In this document: positions 8,091 through 16,283 of the stretch, one piece after another
How the letters are laid out: each line of letters starts with the position of its first letter
Position numbering within the stretch: position 1 is the stretch's first letter
Source: JAXLXE01 sp046328115
GTDB lineage: Bacteria > Chloroflexota > UBA6077 > JACCZL01
Reading direction: 5' to 3'
Length of the DNA stretch: 64,000 nt
Assembly (NCBI GenBank): GCA_046328115.1
Contig: JAXLXE010000004.1
Coordinates: forward strand, 682,001 to 746,000
Position numbers and translations under genes: made by a program
The notes under the pieces: generated by a model
Database searches by the model: none
Told to the model about the DNA's origin: nothing
Seen by the model: only the letters and a program-made list of their open reading frames with translations

Positions 8091-9197
8091 TTACCTCGCG
8101 AGCGCCGGCTCTTTCGCCGCGATGCTCTCGACGATTGCGTCGCCCATCTCCGAGGTGAGGAGTGCCTGTTGGCCCGGCGCCGCCGTATCCGGCGTCCGCA
8201 GGCCGCGGTCGAGCGCTCCGGCGACGGCCGCCTCCACCGCTGCGGCCTCCTGCTCCAGACCCAGCGACAGCCGTAGCATCATGGCCACGCTCAGAATGGT
8301 CGCCAGCGGGTTGGCCAAACCCTTGCCCGCAATGTCCGGCGCGCTGCCGTGGATCGGCTCGTACAGACCCAGCCTGCCCTTGCCCAGGCTGGCCGATGGC
8401 AGCATGCCAAGCGAGCCCGCCAGCATCGAAGACAGGTCCGTCAGCAGGTCGCCAAACAGGTTGTCCGTCACGATCACGTCGAAGTCCGTGGGCTTCCGCG
8501 TCAGGTGCATGGCGCAGGCGTCCGCCAACATGTGGCTGAACGTCACGTCTGAATACTCCGCCGCCACCCGATCGGCCACCTGCCGCCAGAGCCGCGATGT
8601 CGCCATCACATTGGCCTTGTCCACCGAATGCAGCCGCTTGCGCCGCTTACGCGCCAGCTCAAAGCCAACCCGCAACGCTCGCTCGATCTCCTGCTCTGTG
8701 TACAGCGTGGTATCCACGGCCTTCAGGCCTCGGGCGGTGCTCCAGATCTTCTTCGGACTGGCAAAGTACGTGCCGCCGGTCAGTTCGCGGATGAATATCA
8801 GGTCGACCCCGGTGATGACCTCCGGGCGGAACGTGGAATTGCCCACCAGAGCTGGCAGCGTCTTGACCGGGCGGAGGTTGGCGAACAGCCCAAGCTGCTT
8901 GCGCAGAGCGAGCACCGCCTGCTCCGGCCGCACCGTGGCCTTGGGGTCGTCCCACTTGGGCCCGCCCACCGCGCCCAGCAGGACGGCGTCCGCCTTCTTC
9001 GCGCGGGCCAGCGTCTCGTCCCGCATGGGCGTACCGAACTTGTCGATCGCACCGCCGCCAACGATATCCTCGTGCGTCTCGAATCGGTGGCCAAACCGCT
9101 CGCCCACCGCCCGGAGCACGCGAACACCCTGGGCAACGACCTCGGGACCGATGCCGTCGCCCGGCAGCACAACAATGTTGAACGACTTCTTCGGCAT
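8091..9197 (-). CDS. leuB: 3-isopropylmalate dehydrogenase
   Basis: Oxidises and decarboxylates 3-isopropylmalate to 2-oxoisocaproate with NAD+, in leucine synthesis; cytoplasmic dimer. 368 residues, normal length. Visible family motifs are the N-terminal LPGDGIGPEVV, the ELTGGTYF substrate-loop segment, KANVM, VTDNLFGDLLTDL and the C-terminal YEPIHGSAPDIAGKGLANP signature. It is the last gene of the minus-strand ilvBNC-leuA-leuB operon, 65 bases after leuA. An AGGA sequence lies before the ATG. The leuC and leuD genes are not in this window. Confidence 0.97.
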   Translation of the reverse strand: MPKKSFNIVVLPGDGIGPEVVAQGVRVLRAVGERFGHRFETHEDIVGGGAIDKFGTPMRDETLARAKKADAVLLGAVGGPKWDDPKATVRPEQAVLALRKQLGLFANLRPVKTLPALVGNSTFRPEVITGVDLIFIRELTGGTYFASPKKIWSTARGLKAVDTTLYTEQEIERALRVGFELARKRRKRLHSVDKANVMATSRLWRQVADRVAAEYSDVTFSHMLADACAMHLTRKPTDFDVIVTDNLFGDLLTDLSSMLAGSLGMLPSASLGKGRLGLYEPIHGSAPDIAGKGLANPLATILSVAMMLRLSLGLEQEAAAVEAAVAGALDRGLRTPDTAAPGQQALLTSEMGDAIVESIAAKEPALAR

Positions 9198-9262
9198 GTC
9201 TTCCTGTCCTCTACCGCGAGCCCTTGTCAGCTAACCCGCGATCCTCCCACCGTGACCGGCGG

Positions 9263-10432
9263 TCATCTTGCAACGACGGGCACGGCGAGCGAGCGCATGA
9301 TGCCGTGCAGGTCCTCGGCAAACACTTCCTTCTTCGTGTCCGCAACGTTCTTGAAGACGCGGAATGCGTCCAGAAGATCGTAGCTGCCCATCTCATAGCC
9401 AAGCTTGGCCAGCTCAACCCGCAGCGCATGTCGGCCAGAGTGCTTGCCCAGCACTAGCCGATCATCGTGGCGGCCGACTTCTTCCGGCTTCATGATCTCG
9501 TAGGTAATCTTGTCCTTGAGCACGCCATCCTGGTGAATGCCGGACTCGTGGGCAAAGGAGTTGCGCCCCACGATCGGCTTGTTGGCCTGCACCGGCTCGC
9601 CTGTGAACTCCGTGAGCATCTGACTGGCCGGGAAGATCTCCCGGGTGTTGATGGTGGTGCCCAGGTCGCCCACCCAGTCCTTGCGGACGTTGAGCGCCAT
9701 CACGAACTCTTCCAGCGCGGTGTTGCCCGCCCGCTCACCAATGCCGTTCACGCACACCTCAACCTGGCGGGCGCCCACTCGCACGGCCGTCAGTGCGTTC
9801 GCCGTGGCCAGGCCCAGGTCGTTGTGGCAGTGCACGGAGATCACCGCCTTGTGGGCATTGGACACGTGTTCCCAGATGCCACGCAGCATCTGCTCGAACT
9901 CGTCAGGCAGGCTGTAGCCACAAGTGTCAGCGATGTTAATAGTGGTTGCGCCCGCGTTGATGACCGCTTCGATCACCTCGTAGAGGTATGGCCACTCGGT
10001 CCGCGTGGCATCCATCGGCGAGAACTCAACGTCAGAGCAGTAGGACTTCGCGCGCTGCACCATCTCAACGGCGCGCTCCTTTGCCTGCTCCCGTGTGAGC
10101 CTGAACTGGCGCGAGAGGTGGATGTCAGATGTGGAGAGGAACGTGTGGATGCGCGGCGTCTCCGCTACCTTCACGGCCTCCCACAGCGTATCGATGTCGC
10201 CGGGCACGCAGCGGGCAAGCCCCGTGATGATGGGACCCTTCACCTCGCGCGCAATCTTCTGCACGGCCGCGAAGTCATCCGGCGAGGCCGCGGGAAACCC
10301 CGCCTCGATGATGTCCACATTGAGCCGCTGGAGCTGGCGGGCAAACTCGATCTTCTGGTCAGAAGTCATCGAGAAGCCGGGCGATTGCTCGCCATCCCGC
10401 AAGGTGGTGTCTAGTACGAGGATCTTGTCCAC
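9263..10432 (-). CDS. leuA: 2-isopropylmalate synthase, short form without regulatory domain
   Basis: Condenses 2-oxoisovalerate with acetyl-CoA in the first committed step of leucine synthesis. 389 residues. The TIM-barrel has LDTTLRDGEQSPG at residues 7-19, then CHNDLGLA, VNGIGERAGN and the GKHSGRHAL helix region. The protein stops right after the linker subdomain, so the C-terminal domain of about 120 residues that binds leucine for feedback inhibition is absent, and the 65 bases downstream do not encode it. The GTG start follows a GGGGG-rich site. Homocitrate or citramalate synthase activity is a possible alternative, but the operon argues for leucine. Confidence 0.92.
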   Translation of the reverse strand: MDKILVLDTTLRDGEQSPGFSMTSDQKIEFARQLQRLNVDIIEAGFPAASPDDFAAVQKIAREVKGPIITGLARCVPGDIDTLWEAVKVAETPRIHTFLSTSDIHLSRQFRLTREQAKERAVEMVQRAKSYCSDVEFSPMDATRTEWPYLYEVIEAVINAGATTINIADTCGYSLPDEFEQMLRGIWEHVSNAHKAVISVHCHNDLGLATANALTAVRVGARQVEVCVNGIGERAGNTALEEFVMALNVRKDWVGDLGTTINTREIFPASQMLTEFTGEPVQANKPIVGRNSFAHESGIHQDGVLKDKITYEIMKPEEVGRHDDRLVLGKHSGRHALRVELAKLGYEMGSYDLLDAFRVFKNVADTKKEVFAEDLHGIMRSLAVPVVAR

Positions 10433-10483
10433 TGGTGCCCCCAGACGGGGCGGGACGCGCCCGCCCCGGATGTGACGTGTGTC

Positions 10484-11476
10484 TTACTTACCCAGCCACG
10501 GCATCATCGCCCGTAGCTCGGCGCCCACCTTCTCGATGGGGTGGTCCTTGCCCTTCTCGCGCATCATGTTGAGCTGGGTGCAGCCGGCCATGTTCTCCAG
10601 GATCCAGGTCTTGGCAAAGGTGCCATCCTGGATCTCCCGCAGCAACTGGCGCATGTTCTCGCGCACGTTCTCGTCGATGATCCGCGGGCCGGCGTAGTAG
10701 TCGCCATACTCCGCCGTGTTGCTCACGGAGTACCGCATGTAGCTGATGCCGCCCTTGTAGAACAGGTCCACGATCAGCTTGAGCTCATGCAAGCACTCGA
10801 AGTAGGCAAGCTCCGGCTGGTAGCCCGCCTCTACCAGCGTCTCGAAGGCGGTGGTCACCAGGGCGCTGACGCCGCCACAGAGCACCGCCTGCTCGCCGAA
10901 GTTGTCCGTCTCAGTTTCTTCCTTAATCGTCGTGGGCAGGATACCGGCTCGCGCTGAGCCCACACCCTTACCGTATGCCAGCGCCGTCTTCAGCGCGTTA
11001 CCCGTGTAGTCCTGGTGGATCGCTACCAGCGCCGGCACGCCGTTGCCCATCACGAACTGGTCGCGCATCACGTGACCGGGGCTCTTGGGCGCAATCATGC
11101 TCACGTCCACGTTCGCCGGCGGCTGGATGCGGCCGTAGAGCAGGTTGAACCCGTGGGCCACCATCACGGTGTTGCCCTCTTGCAGGTTCGGCTTGATGTC
11201 CCGCTCGAAGATGTCCCGCTGCGACTCGTCCGGCGCGAGGATCATGATGATGTCGGCCCAGGCTGACGCCTTTTCGGTGGTGTCCACCTCCAAGCCATCC
11301 TTGCGCGCCTGCTCGGCGGACTTGGAGCCAGCGTACAGTCCAACTTTGACGTTGCAGCCGTTGTCATGCAGGTTCCGCGCGTGGGCGTGACCCTGACTGC
11401 CGTAGCCGATAATCGCGATCTTCTTGGTCTTCAGCAGCTCGAGATCGGCGTCCGACTCGTAGTACACCTTGGCCAA
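10484..11476 (-). CDS. ilvC: ketol-acid reductoisomerase
   Basis: Mg2+- and NAD(P)H-dependent isomeroreductase that acts on acetolactate and acetohydroxybutyrate in valine, leucine and isoleucine synthesis. From the TTG at 11476 the protein has 330 residues, the class I length. Features: Rossmann motif GYGSQGHAHARNL, LAPDESQ, PKSPGHVMRDQF, KEETETDNFGEQAVLCGG and the C-terminal KGGISYMRYSVSNTAEYGD. The start is chosen because GGGAGAGG lies nine bases upstream and the conserved N-terminus begins there; a longer frame to 11533 would add an Arg-rich, unconserved leader. It lies between ilvN and leuA. Confidence 0.95.
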   Translation of the reverse strand: MAKVYYESDADLELLKTKKIAIIGYGSQGHAHARNLHDNGCNVKVGLYAGSKSAEQARKDGLEVDTTEKASAWADIIMILAPDESQRDIFERDIKPNLQEGNTVMVAHGFNLLYGRIQPPANVDVSMIAPKSPGHVMRDQFVMGNGVPALVAIHQDYTGNALKTALAYGKGVGSARAGILPTTIKEETETDNFGEQAVLCGGVSALVTTAFETLVEAGYQPELAYFECLHELKLIVDLFYKGGISYMRYSVSNTAEYGDYYAGPRIIDENVRENMRQLLREIQDGTFAKTWILENMAGCTQLNMMREKGKDHPIEKVGAELRAMMPWLGK

Positions 11477-11560
11477 TGTAGTGTTCCTCTCCCTTGGTTC
11501 GGCGGCCGCCGTTCGCGGTCGGCCGCCGCTCATTGTGAGCGAATTCGCGTTCTTCCCGCT

Positions 11561-12091
11561 TTACGATACTTCGCGCAGCCGAACAGCCTCGCGACCGCGC
11601 TCCTGACCGGCCGTCACGCCACGCGCCATGGCCACCACGCCTGTGCGCACCATCTCCCGCACGCCGTACGGCCGCAGCATCCCCACGATGGAGTCTATTT
11701 TCTCCGAGGGACCGGTCACCTCAATGGTGAGCGAGCTCATCGCCACGTCCACCACGCGCGCCCGGTAGATGTCCACAATCTGCATGATCTCGGCCCGCAT
11801 CGCGGCCGACTTGCTGGCAACCTTGATCAGCGCCAGCTCCCGCTCCACCCGCTGATCCTCGGTGAGATCGCTCACTTTGCGGACCTCGATTACCTTGTAG
11901 AGCTGCTTGATCACCTGGTCGATCGCCGTCCGCGTACCATCCACTACCAGCGTGAGCCGCATGATGTTGGGCTCGTGCATGTGGCCAATGGTCAGGCTGT
12001 CAATGGCAAAGCCGCGCTGGCGGAACAGGCTCACCACCCTGTTCAGGACGGCGGGGCCATCTTCCATGGTGGCAACGAGCGTGTGCTTCAT
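11561..12091 (-). CDS. ilvN: acetolactate synthase small (regulatory) subunit
   Basis: Regulatory partner of IlvB, 176 residues. The N-terminal ACT domain (about residues 2-80) contains NRVVSLFRQRGFAIDSLTIG, the region that binds valine in characterised enzymes. The C-terminal half matches the ALS small-subunit domain (KVASKSAAMRAEIMQIVDIYRARVVDV). It starts 14 bases after ilvB with a GAGAGGTGGGAG ribosome binding site, so it is in the same transcript. Confidence 0.96.
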   Translation of the reverse strand: MKHTLVATMEDGPAVLNRVVSLFRQRGFAIDSLTIGHMHEPNIMRLTLVVDGTRTAIDQVIKQLYKVIEVRKVSDLTEDQRVERELALIKVASKSAAMRAEIMQIVDIYRARVVDVAMSSLTIEVTGPSEKIDSIVGMLRPYGVREMVRTGVVAMARGVTAGQERGREAVRLREVS

Positions 12092-12105
12092 GCTCCCACC
12101 TCTCT

Positions 12106-13845
12106 CTACAGCGCCACAGCCGGCGCTTCCGGCGTGGCGATGGGCGCGGATTCTGTCTCCGCGACGTACGGCGTGTCAGGGATGCAGTCGATGAGCGACG
12201 TGCCGGGGACGACCATCGGCAGTACGTTCTCTTCTCGGGACACCTGGAACTCGATGATGGCCGGTCCCGGATACGCCATCGCAGCCCCGATCGCCGTCTG
12301 CACATCCCCTGGCTTGGTCACGCACCAGGCCGGGATCCCGTACGCCTGGGCGATCTTCACGAAGTCCGGTGGGCCCATCAGATCCACCGCCTGGTAGTTC
12401 TTCTCGAAGAACAGCTCCTGCCACTGGCGGACCATACCCAGGTAGGAGTTGTTGATCACGGCGATCTTCACCGGGATCTTCTCCACCACCAGCACCGCCA
12501 GCTCCTGCATCGTCATCTGGAAACAGCCGTCGCCAGCTACAGCCCAGACTGTCTTGTCCGGGCGCGCATAGTAGGCGCCGATCGCGGCTGGCAGCGCGTA
12601 CCCCATAGTCCCCAGACCACCAGAGGTAATAAAGGTGTTCGGCTCGTCGAACAGGTAATGCTGAGCGGTGAACATCTGGTGCTGGCCAACGTCTGCCACC
12701 ACCAGGGCCTCTCCCTTGGTCGCCTGGTACAGCGCCTGGATCACCTGCGGCACATAGAGCTGCGGCGTGTCCTCCGGGTACCGCTTCGGCGGGTACTCGC
12801 GCCGCCATTCATCGATCTTGCGCAGCCATGGTATCTTGTCCTGCGTCTCGCCGATCTCCGGGATCAGCTTCTGCAGTACGCGTTTCACGTCGCCCACCAC
12901 CGGCACATCGACACGGACATTCTTGCCGATCTCCGCGGGATCGATGTCCACGTGGACGATCTTCGCCGACGGCGCGAACTTCTGGAAGTTGCCGCAGCAC
13001 CGGTCGTCGAAACGGTTGCCGATGCCAATGACCAGATCAGAATGGTGGATCGCGTAGTTGGACCAGACGAAGCCGTGCATGCCTGGCCAGGCCGCTGACA
13101 GCGGGTGCGTACCCGGGAAGGCGGAGATGCCCAGCAGCGTGGTGACCACTGGGATCCCCGTCTTCTCAGCAAGCTCCTTGAGCTCCGGCGCGGCGCCGGA
13201 GATCAACACACCCTGCCCTGCCAGGATCACTGGCTGCTTGGCATGCTCGATGAGCCGGGCCGCCTTACGGATCTGCGCCATGTTGCCCTCAAGCGAGGGC
13301 TGGAAGCCGGGCAGGTCCAGTGTCTGCGGGTAGTGGTACTCCACCTCGCTCAGCAGAATGTCCTTTGGGATGTCCACGTGGACCGGTCCCGGCCGACCCG
13401 ATCGGGCGATGTGAAACGCCTCCTTGATCACCCGCGCCAGGTCCTTGACGCTGCGCACCAGGTAGTTCTGCTTGGTCACCGGAATCGTGATCCCGTTGAT
13501 GTCCGCCTCCTGGAACGCGTCGGAGCCGATGAAGTAGCTGGCCACATTGACCGTGATTGCCACCATCGGTGTTGAGTCCATATGGGCGTTCAGAATGCCG
13601 GTGACCAGGTTGGTCGCTCCGGGGCCGGACGTGCCCATGCAGACGCCCACGTCGCGCTTGGCCCGGGCATATCCATCCGCCATGTGGGCGCCGCCCTGCT
13701 CGTGCCGAACGAGCACGTGGCGGAAGGGATGCTTGTGCATCTCGTCGTACAGCGGCATGATCGCGCCGCCGGGCAGACCAAAGATGACCTCAACCCCCTC
13801 CTCAGCCAGGGCTCGGCTGAGAATCTGGGATCCATTCAGCTTCAT
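12106..13845 (-). CDS. ilvB: acetolactate synthase large (catalytic) subunit
   Basis: Thiamine diphosphate enzyme that makes acetolactate or acetohydroxybutyrate from pyruvate and 2-oxobutyrate. 579 residues from the ATG at 13845, which has GGGAGGGG upstream. Motifs: FGLPGGAIMPLYD with the catalytic Glu in the HEQGGAHMADGYARA segment, TSGPGATNLVTG, and the ThDP site GDGCFQMTMQELAV ... NNSYLGMVRQWQ. It is the first gene of the ilvBNC-leuAB operon, 66 bases after the last T-box terminator, so its expression is set by that leader. Confidence 0.97.
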   Translation of the reverse strand: MKLNGSQILSRALAEEGVEVIFGLPGGAIMPLYDEMHKHPFRHVLVRHEQGGAHMADGYARAKRDVGVCMGTSGPGATNLVTGILNAHMDSTPMVAITVNVASYFIGSDAFQEADINGITIPVTKQNYLVRSVKDLARVIKEAFHIARSGRPGPVHVDIPKDILLSEVEYHYPQTLDLPGFQPSLEGNMAQIRKAARLIEHAKQPVILAGQGVLISGAAPELKELAEKTGIPVVTTLLGISAFPGTHPLSAAWPGMHGFVWSNYAIHHSDLVIGIGNRFDDRCCGNFQKFAPSAKIVHVDIDPAEIGKNVRVDVPVVGDVKRVLQKLIPEIGETQDKIPWLRKIDEWRREYPPKRYPEDTPQLYVPQVIQALYQATKGEALVVADVGQHQMFTAQHYLFDEPNTFITSGGLGTMGYALPAAIGAYYARPDKTVWAVAGDGCFQMTMQELAVLVVEKIPVKIAVINNSYLGMVRQWQELFFEKNYQAVDLMGPPDFVKIAQAYGIPAWCVTKPGDVQTAIGAAMAYPGPAIIEFQVSREENVLPMVVPGTSLIDCIPDTPYVAETESAPIATPEAPAVAL

Positions 13846-13910
13846 GTATTGCACCCCTCCCACGGCATCCTGGTGGAGCCGCACCCATCGCGCGGGCGTC
13901 GATAGGTGAC

Positions 13911-13947
13911 AAAAATAGTGGCCCTCGTCACCTGGGACGAGGGCCAC
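13911..13947 (-). terminator. second T-box intrinsic terminator
   Basis: On the minus strand GTGGCCCTCGTC and GACGAGGGCCAC form a perfect 12-bp stem with a 6-base loop, followed by TATTTTT. It lies directly after the second T-box sequence and 66 bases before the ilvB start codon. Confidence 0.9.
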
Positions 13948-14033
13948 CCGTGGTACCACCCAGCTTGACGCGACAGCGACGGTATCAACGGACGGTGAAT
14001 GGCTCGGTAACCCGTGTCCGTGGGGAGGGCATC

Positions 14034-14064
14034 AAAAAACCCCCGCCCCACAGGGACGAGGGAA
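14034..14064 (-). terminator. first T-box intrinsic terminator
   Basis: On the minus strand CCCTCGTCCC pairs with GGGGCGGGGG (ten pairs including G-U) around a UGU loop and is followed by six T. It overlaps the 3' side of the first T-box antiterminator, as expected for mutually exclusive folds. Confidence 0.88.
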
Positions 14065-14307
14065 TCCTCGCGGTACCACCCTGGTTGATCACGCCGGTTC
14101 TGGCGCATCCACTCACGGCGCTCTCACGCGCGCCACTCCGTCACAGAGCTACACCCACGCCATTGCGGGGTCACTCCGGCCGCTCAGGGGCGAGTTCAAG
14201 GTGCTGGCTACGCCGGGCTTTCACCTGACCCCGGCTCTCTGGGTAGCGCCGCTACCTTTACTACTCCCCGTCACCGCGTTCTCTTATGCGGTTGTCGAGT
14301 GGCGTGC

Positions 14308-14337
14308 AGTGTATCCAAGCGGGCCGCGGGGTGTCAA
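14308..14337 (-). promoter_or_regulatory. sigma70-type promoter of the ilv-leu operon
   Basis: Perfect -35 TTGACA (14337-14332) and -10 TACACT (14313-14308) with an 18-bp spacer on the minus strand. Transcription would start near 14301, just before the T-box stem I. Confidence 0.75.
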
Positions 14338-14351
14338 ATTCGCCGAGTGTC

Positions 14352-14379
14352 TTGACAGACCAGGATCTGCCAGTAGTGT
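14352..14379 (+). promoter_or_regulatory. probable promoter of the luciferase-like gene
   Basis: Perfect -35 TTGACA (14352-14357), then a 16-bp spacer and a weak -10 TAGTGT (14374-14379), about 75 bases before the ATG. It is divergent from the ilv promoter, with the two -35 boxes only 14 bp apart. Confidence 0.5.
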
Positions 14380-14452
14380 ACTGTTGAGGCTCCGCGGGGC
14401 ACGCCGTCACCACGCGCGAAGCGCCAATCCCAAACCTTCGAAAGTCTCCCCC

Positions 14453-15517
14453 ATGAAATTCGGTACCTACTTCTTCATCCAGGCCACCCCGGATCGGCCA
14501 GCCTCCGCGATCGTCACCGAGGAGCTAGACCAGATGGTGCTGTCAGAGCGCCTCGGCTTCGACTCGGTGTGGCTCACAGAGCACCACTACTCTGACTACG
14601 GCCTCTCCTCCGCGCCAAGCGTGCTGCTGGCAGCCCTGGCCGCCCGCACGACACGCATCCGACTGGGCATGGCCGTCTACGTCCTGCCCTTCCACCACCC
14701 CCTCAAGCTAGCTGAGGAGACCGCCACGCTCGACATCCTCAGCGGTGGACGCTTCACCGTGGGGCTGGGCCGTGGCAATCGGCCCCTGGAGTTTGTGGGT
14801 CACGGCGTGGTCCAAGACGAGAGCCGCGGGCGGCTCCAGGAGGGGCTGGACGTGCTCCGTCTGGCCTGGGGCGACGATCCCGTCCGCTACCACGGCAGCT
14901 ACTGGCGGTTCGACGGCGTGCCCGTCTATCCCAAGCCGCTGAGTCGACCGCATCCGCCGCTGGCGTTCGCCGCCAGCAGTACGGAGAGCATCGACTGGGC
15001 CGGCGCCAACGGCCTGGCCATCATGAGCTCTGGGCTGTTTACACCGCTCCCGGCGATGCTCAACGGGCGGAACGCCTACGAGCAGGCGCTGCGCGCCGCC
15101 GGCCATGCGGACGCGCTGGTGGAGAGCTTGCTCCAGCAGTGGATCGCCACCAAGCACGTCTACGTGGCTCCCACGGATGCTGAGGCCAGGGCGGACGCCG
15201 AGGGCCCCGAACGCTGGTACCTGAACTCATTCGCCCGCTCCATGCGCCCCGACGGACTCACCGGCATCAGCGCTGCCGTTCGGGAGGCCGCCACCGTCTC
15301 CGCGGACCGAGTGACGGAGCTACGCTGGGAGAACCTCGTCGAGGAGAGCCTCCTGATCGGCTCGCCATCCACGGTCCGCCGCAAGGTGGCGGAGCTCCGG
15401 GAGGCCGGAGTCGGCGAGCTGCTTTGCTGGATGAACTTCGGCGGCATCCCGCCAGCAAAAGCACGGCGTTCGATGGCCCTGTTCGCGCGGGAAGTCATGC
15501 CCCACTCCCAGGCATGA
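14453..15517 (+). CDS. LLM-class flavin-dependent oxidoreductase
   Basis: Bacterial-luciferase-like monooxygenase or reductase of 354 residues, FMN- or F420-dependent. The TIM-barrel start (MKFGTYFF), the LGFDSVWLTEHHYSDYG segment, RTTRIRLGMAVYVLPFHHPL and LDILSGGRFTVGLGRG are all standard for the family. The C-terminal region (ESLLIGSPSTVRRKVAELREAGV) is also typical. The ATG at 14453 is preferred because conservation starts there; an upstream in-frame extension crosses the promoter and T-box region. The gene stands alone between the ilv operon and the PepSY gene. The substrate cannot be told. Confidence 0.9.
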   Translation: MKFGTYFFIQATPDRPASAIVTEELDQMVLSERLGFDSVWLTEHHYSDYGLSSAPSVLLAALAARTTRIRLGMAVYVLPFHHPLKLAEETATLDILSGGRFTVGLGRGNRPLEFVGHGVVQDESRGRLQEGLDVLRLAWGDDPVRYHGSYWRFDGVPVYPKPLSRPHPPLAFAASSTESIDWAGANGLAIMSSGLFTPLPAMLNGRNAYEQALRAAGHADALVESLLQQWIATKHVYVAPTDAEARADAEGPERWYLNSFARSMRPDGLTGISAAVREAATVSADRVTELRWENLVEESLLIGSPSTVRRKVAELREAGVGELLCWMNFGGIPPAKARRSMALFAREVMPHSQA

Positions 15518-15527
15518 CCCGAGCTCG

Positions 15528-15571
15528 GGGCGTGGTAGGGGGCCGCTCGGCCGCGGCACGCTACCACGCCC
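15528..15571. terminator. bidirectional hairpin between convergent genes
   Basis: GGGCGTGGTAG (15528-15538) and CTACCACGCCC (15561-15571) form a perfect 11-bp inverted repeat with a GC-rich interior that can extend the stem. It lies exactly between the ends of the luciferase-like gene and the PepSY gene. There is no T run, so it may need Rho or act as a 3' stabiliser. Confidence 0.5.
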
Positions 15572-15588
15572 AGTTGAATCCCCACTCG

Positions 15589-16125
15589 TTAGTCGTCTTC
15601 CGGATCGCACTCGATCAGCAGCACCTGGCCAGTCCCCGCGTCCACCTTCACCTCTAGGAAGGGATCTGCGCCGCGGCCGATCCGGCGGGTCTTGACCGCG
15701 TACACCACGAACCCGTGCTCCGCTTCAACGCTCACATTGCGCACGCGCCGCTGATCAGGATCAGCGATGACGCGGAACGCCGCCTCGCGGGCCTCCTCCT
15801 TTGAGATCTTTGCCAGTGCGGCCAGCCGCTTGTCGTTCTCCTTCATGCCACGCGGCGCCTTGATCGACCCCTCGATGAACGGGCCGTCCTCGTCCGCGTC
15901 CGCCTCTTCTCCGTCTGCTTCCCCATCATCTCCCTCATCGTCCTCGGCCTGAGCGATGGACGAGCCCTCGCAGCCCACCACCGGCACGTTGCTCGGCTTG
16001 ATGGTCTCCGCACGTAACGGACTGCTACCCAATCCGGCGAACACCAGGGCAAGCATCACGGCGATCCGCACCAGCCAACCGACTCCACCTCCGAATCCAG
16101 AGGTCCAGCGAGACACCTGAAACAT
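15589..16125 (-). CDS. exported PepSY-domain protein
   Basis: Predicted secreted or envelope protein of 178 residues. It has an N-terminal hydrophobic signal segment (about residues 20-37), then a very acidic linker rich in Asp and Glu (about 65-85), then a PepSY-type domain with the ISKEEAREAAFRVI helix and the ending PFLEVKVDAGTGQVLLIECD. PepSY proteins often inhibit proteases or pair with two-component systems. Here the gene is divergent from an OmpR/histidine kinase pair, 158 bases apart. The start is at the ATG 16125 with GGAGG six bases upstream. Confidence 0.8.
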   Translation of the reverse strand: MFQVSRWTSGFGGGVGWLVRIAVMLALVFAGLGSSPLRAETIKPSNVPVVGCEGSSIAQAEDDEGDDGEADGEEADADEDGPFIEGSIKAPRGMKENDKRLAALAKISKEEAREAAFRVIADPDQRRVRNVSVEAEHGFVVYAVKTRRIGRGADPFLEVKVDAGTGQVLLIECDPEDD

Positions 16126-16191
16126 GACGATCCTCCAACAACCAAGCATTACGGCGAGGCCTTCGCTCTGGGTCCAGACTACGGGCGTTCC

Positions 16192-16229
16192 CTGTCATCG
16201 TCCTGTCGCGAATCTGAACCCAACATGAA
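16192..16229 (+). promoter_or_regulatory. candidate response-regulator direct repeats
   Basis: The PepSY/two-component intergenic region contains two pairs of direct repeats with 11-bp spacing: CTGTC at 16192 and 16203, and TGAA at 16215 and 16226. OmpR-family regulators usually bind direct repeats with this spacing. A TGCTAGACT extended -10 follows near 16255. Autoregulation and control of PepSY is inferred. Confidence 0.35.
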
Positions 16230-16283
16230 TTCGCCATTACCGGCCCGGATCTCCTGCTAGACTGGCCACCAGGGAGAGGATCG

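Larger units (their letters stand above)
13911..14300 (-). promoter_or_regulatory. T-box leader, Leu-type, with duplicated antiterminator/terminator
   Basis: tRNA-sensing leader of ilvB, read on the minus strand. Stem I lies in about 14160-14275 with the AG-bulge sequence CCAGAGAGCCGGGG and the GGTGAAAGCC segment. In the 3' side, TTGAACTCGCCCC gives CUC (14192-14194) as the probable specifier, i.e. leucine. The first T-box sequence, CAGGGTGGTACCGCGAGG, is at 14067-14084 and is followed by a terminator. A second, CTGGGTGGTACCACGGG, at 13948-13964, is followed by another terminator. Only about 70 bases separate the two, too few for another stem I. Uncharged tRNA would have to be read by two tandem decision modules. 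Confidence 0.9.

Noticed and set aside
9467..10414. 315-codon plus-strand frame over leuA
   Set aside because: His/Arg/Leu-rich shadow of a well-conserved leuA; no independent evidence.
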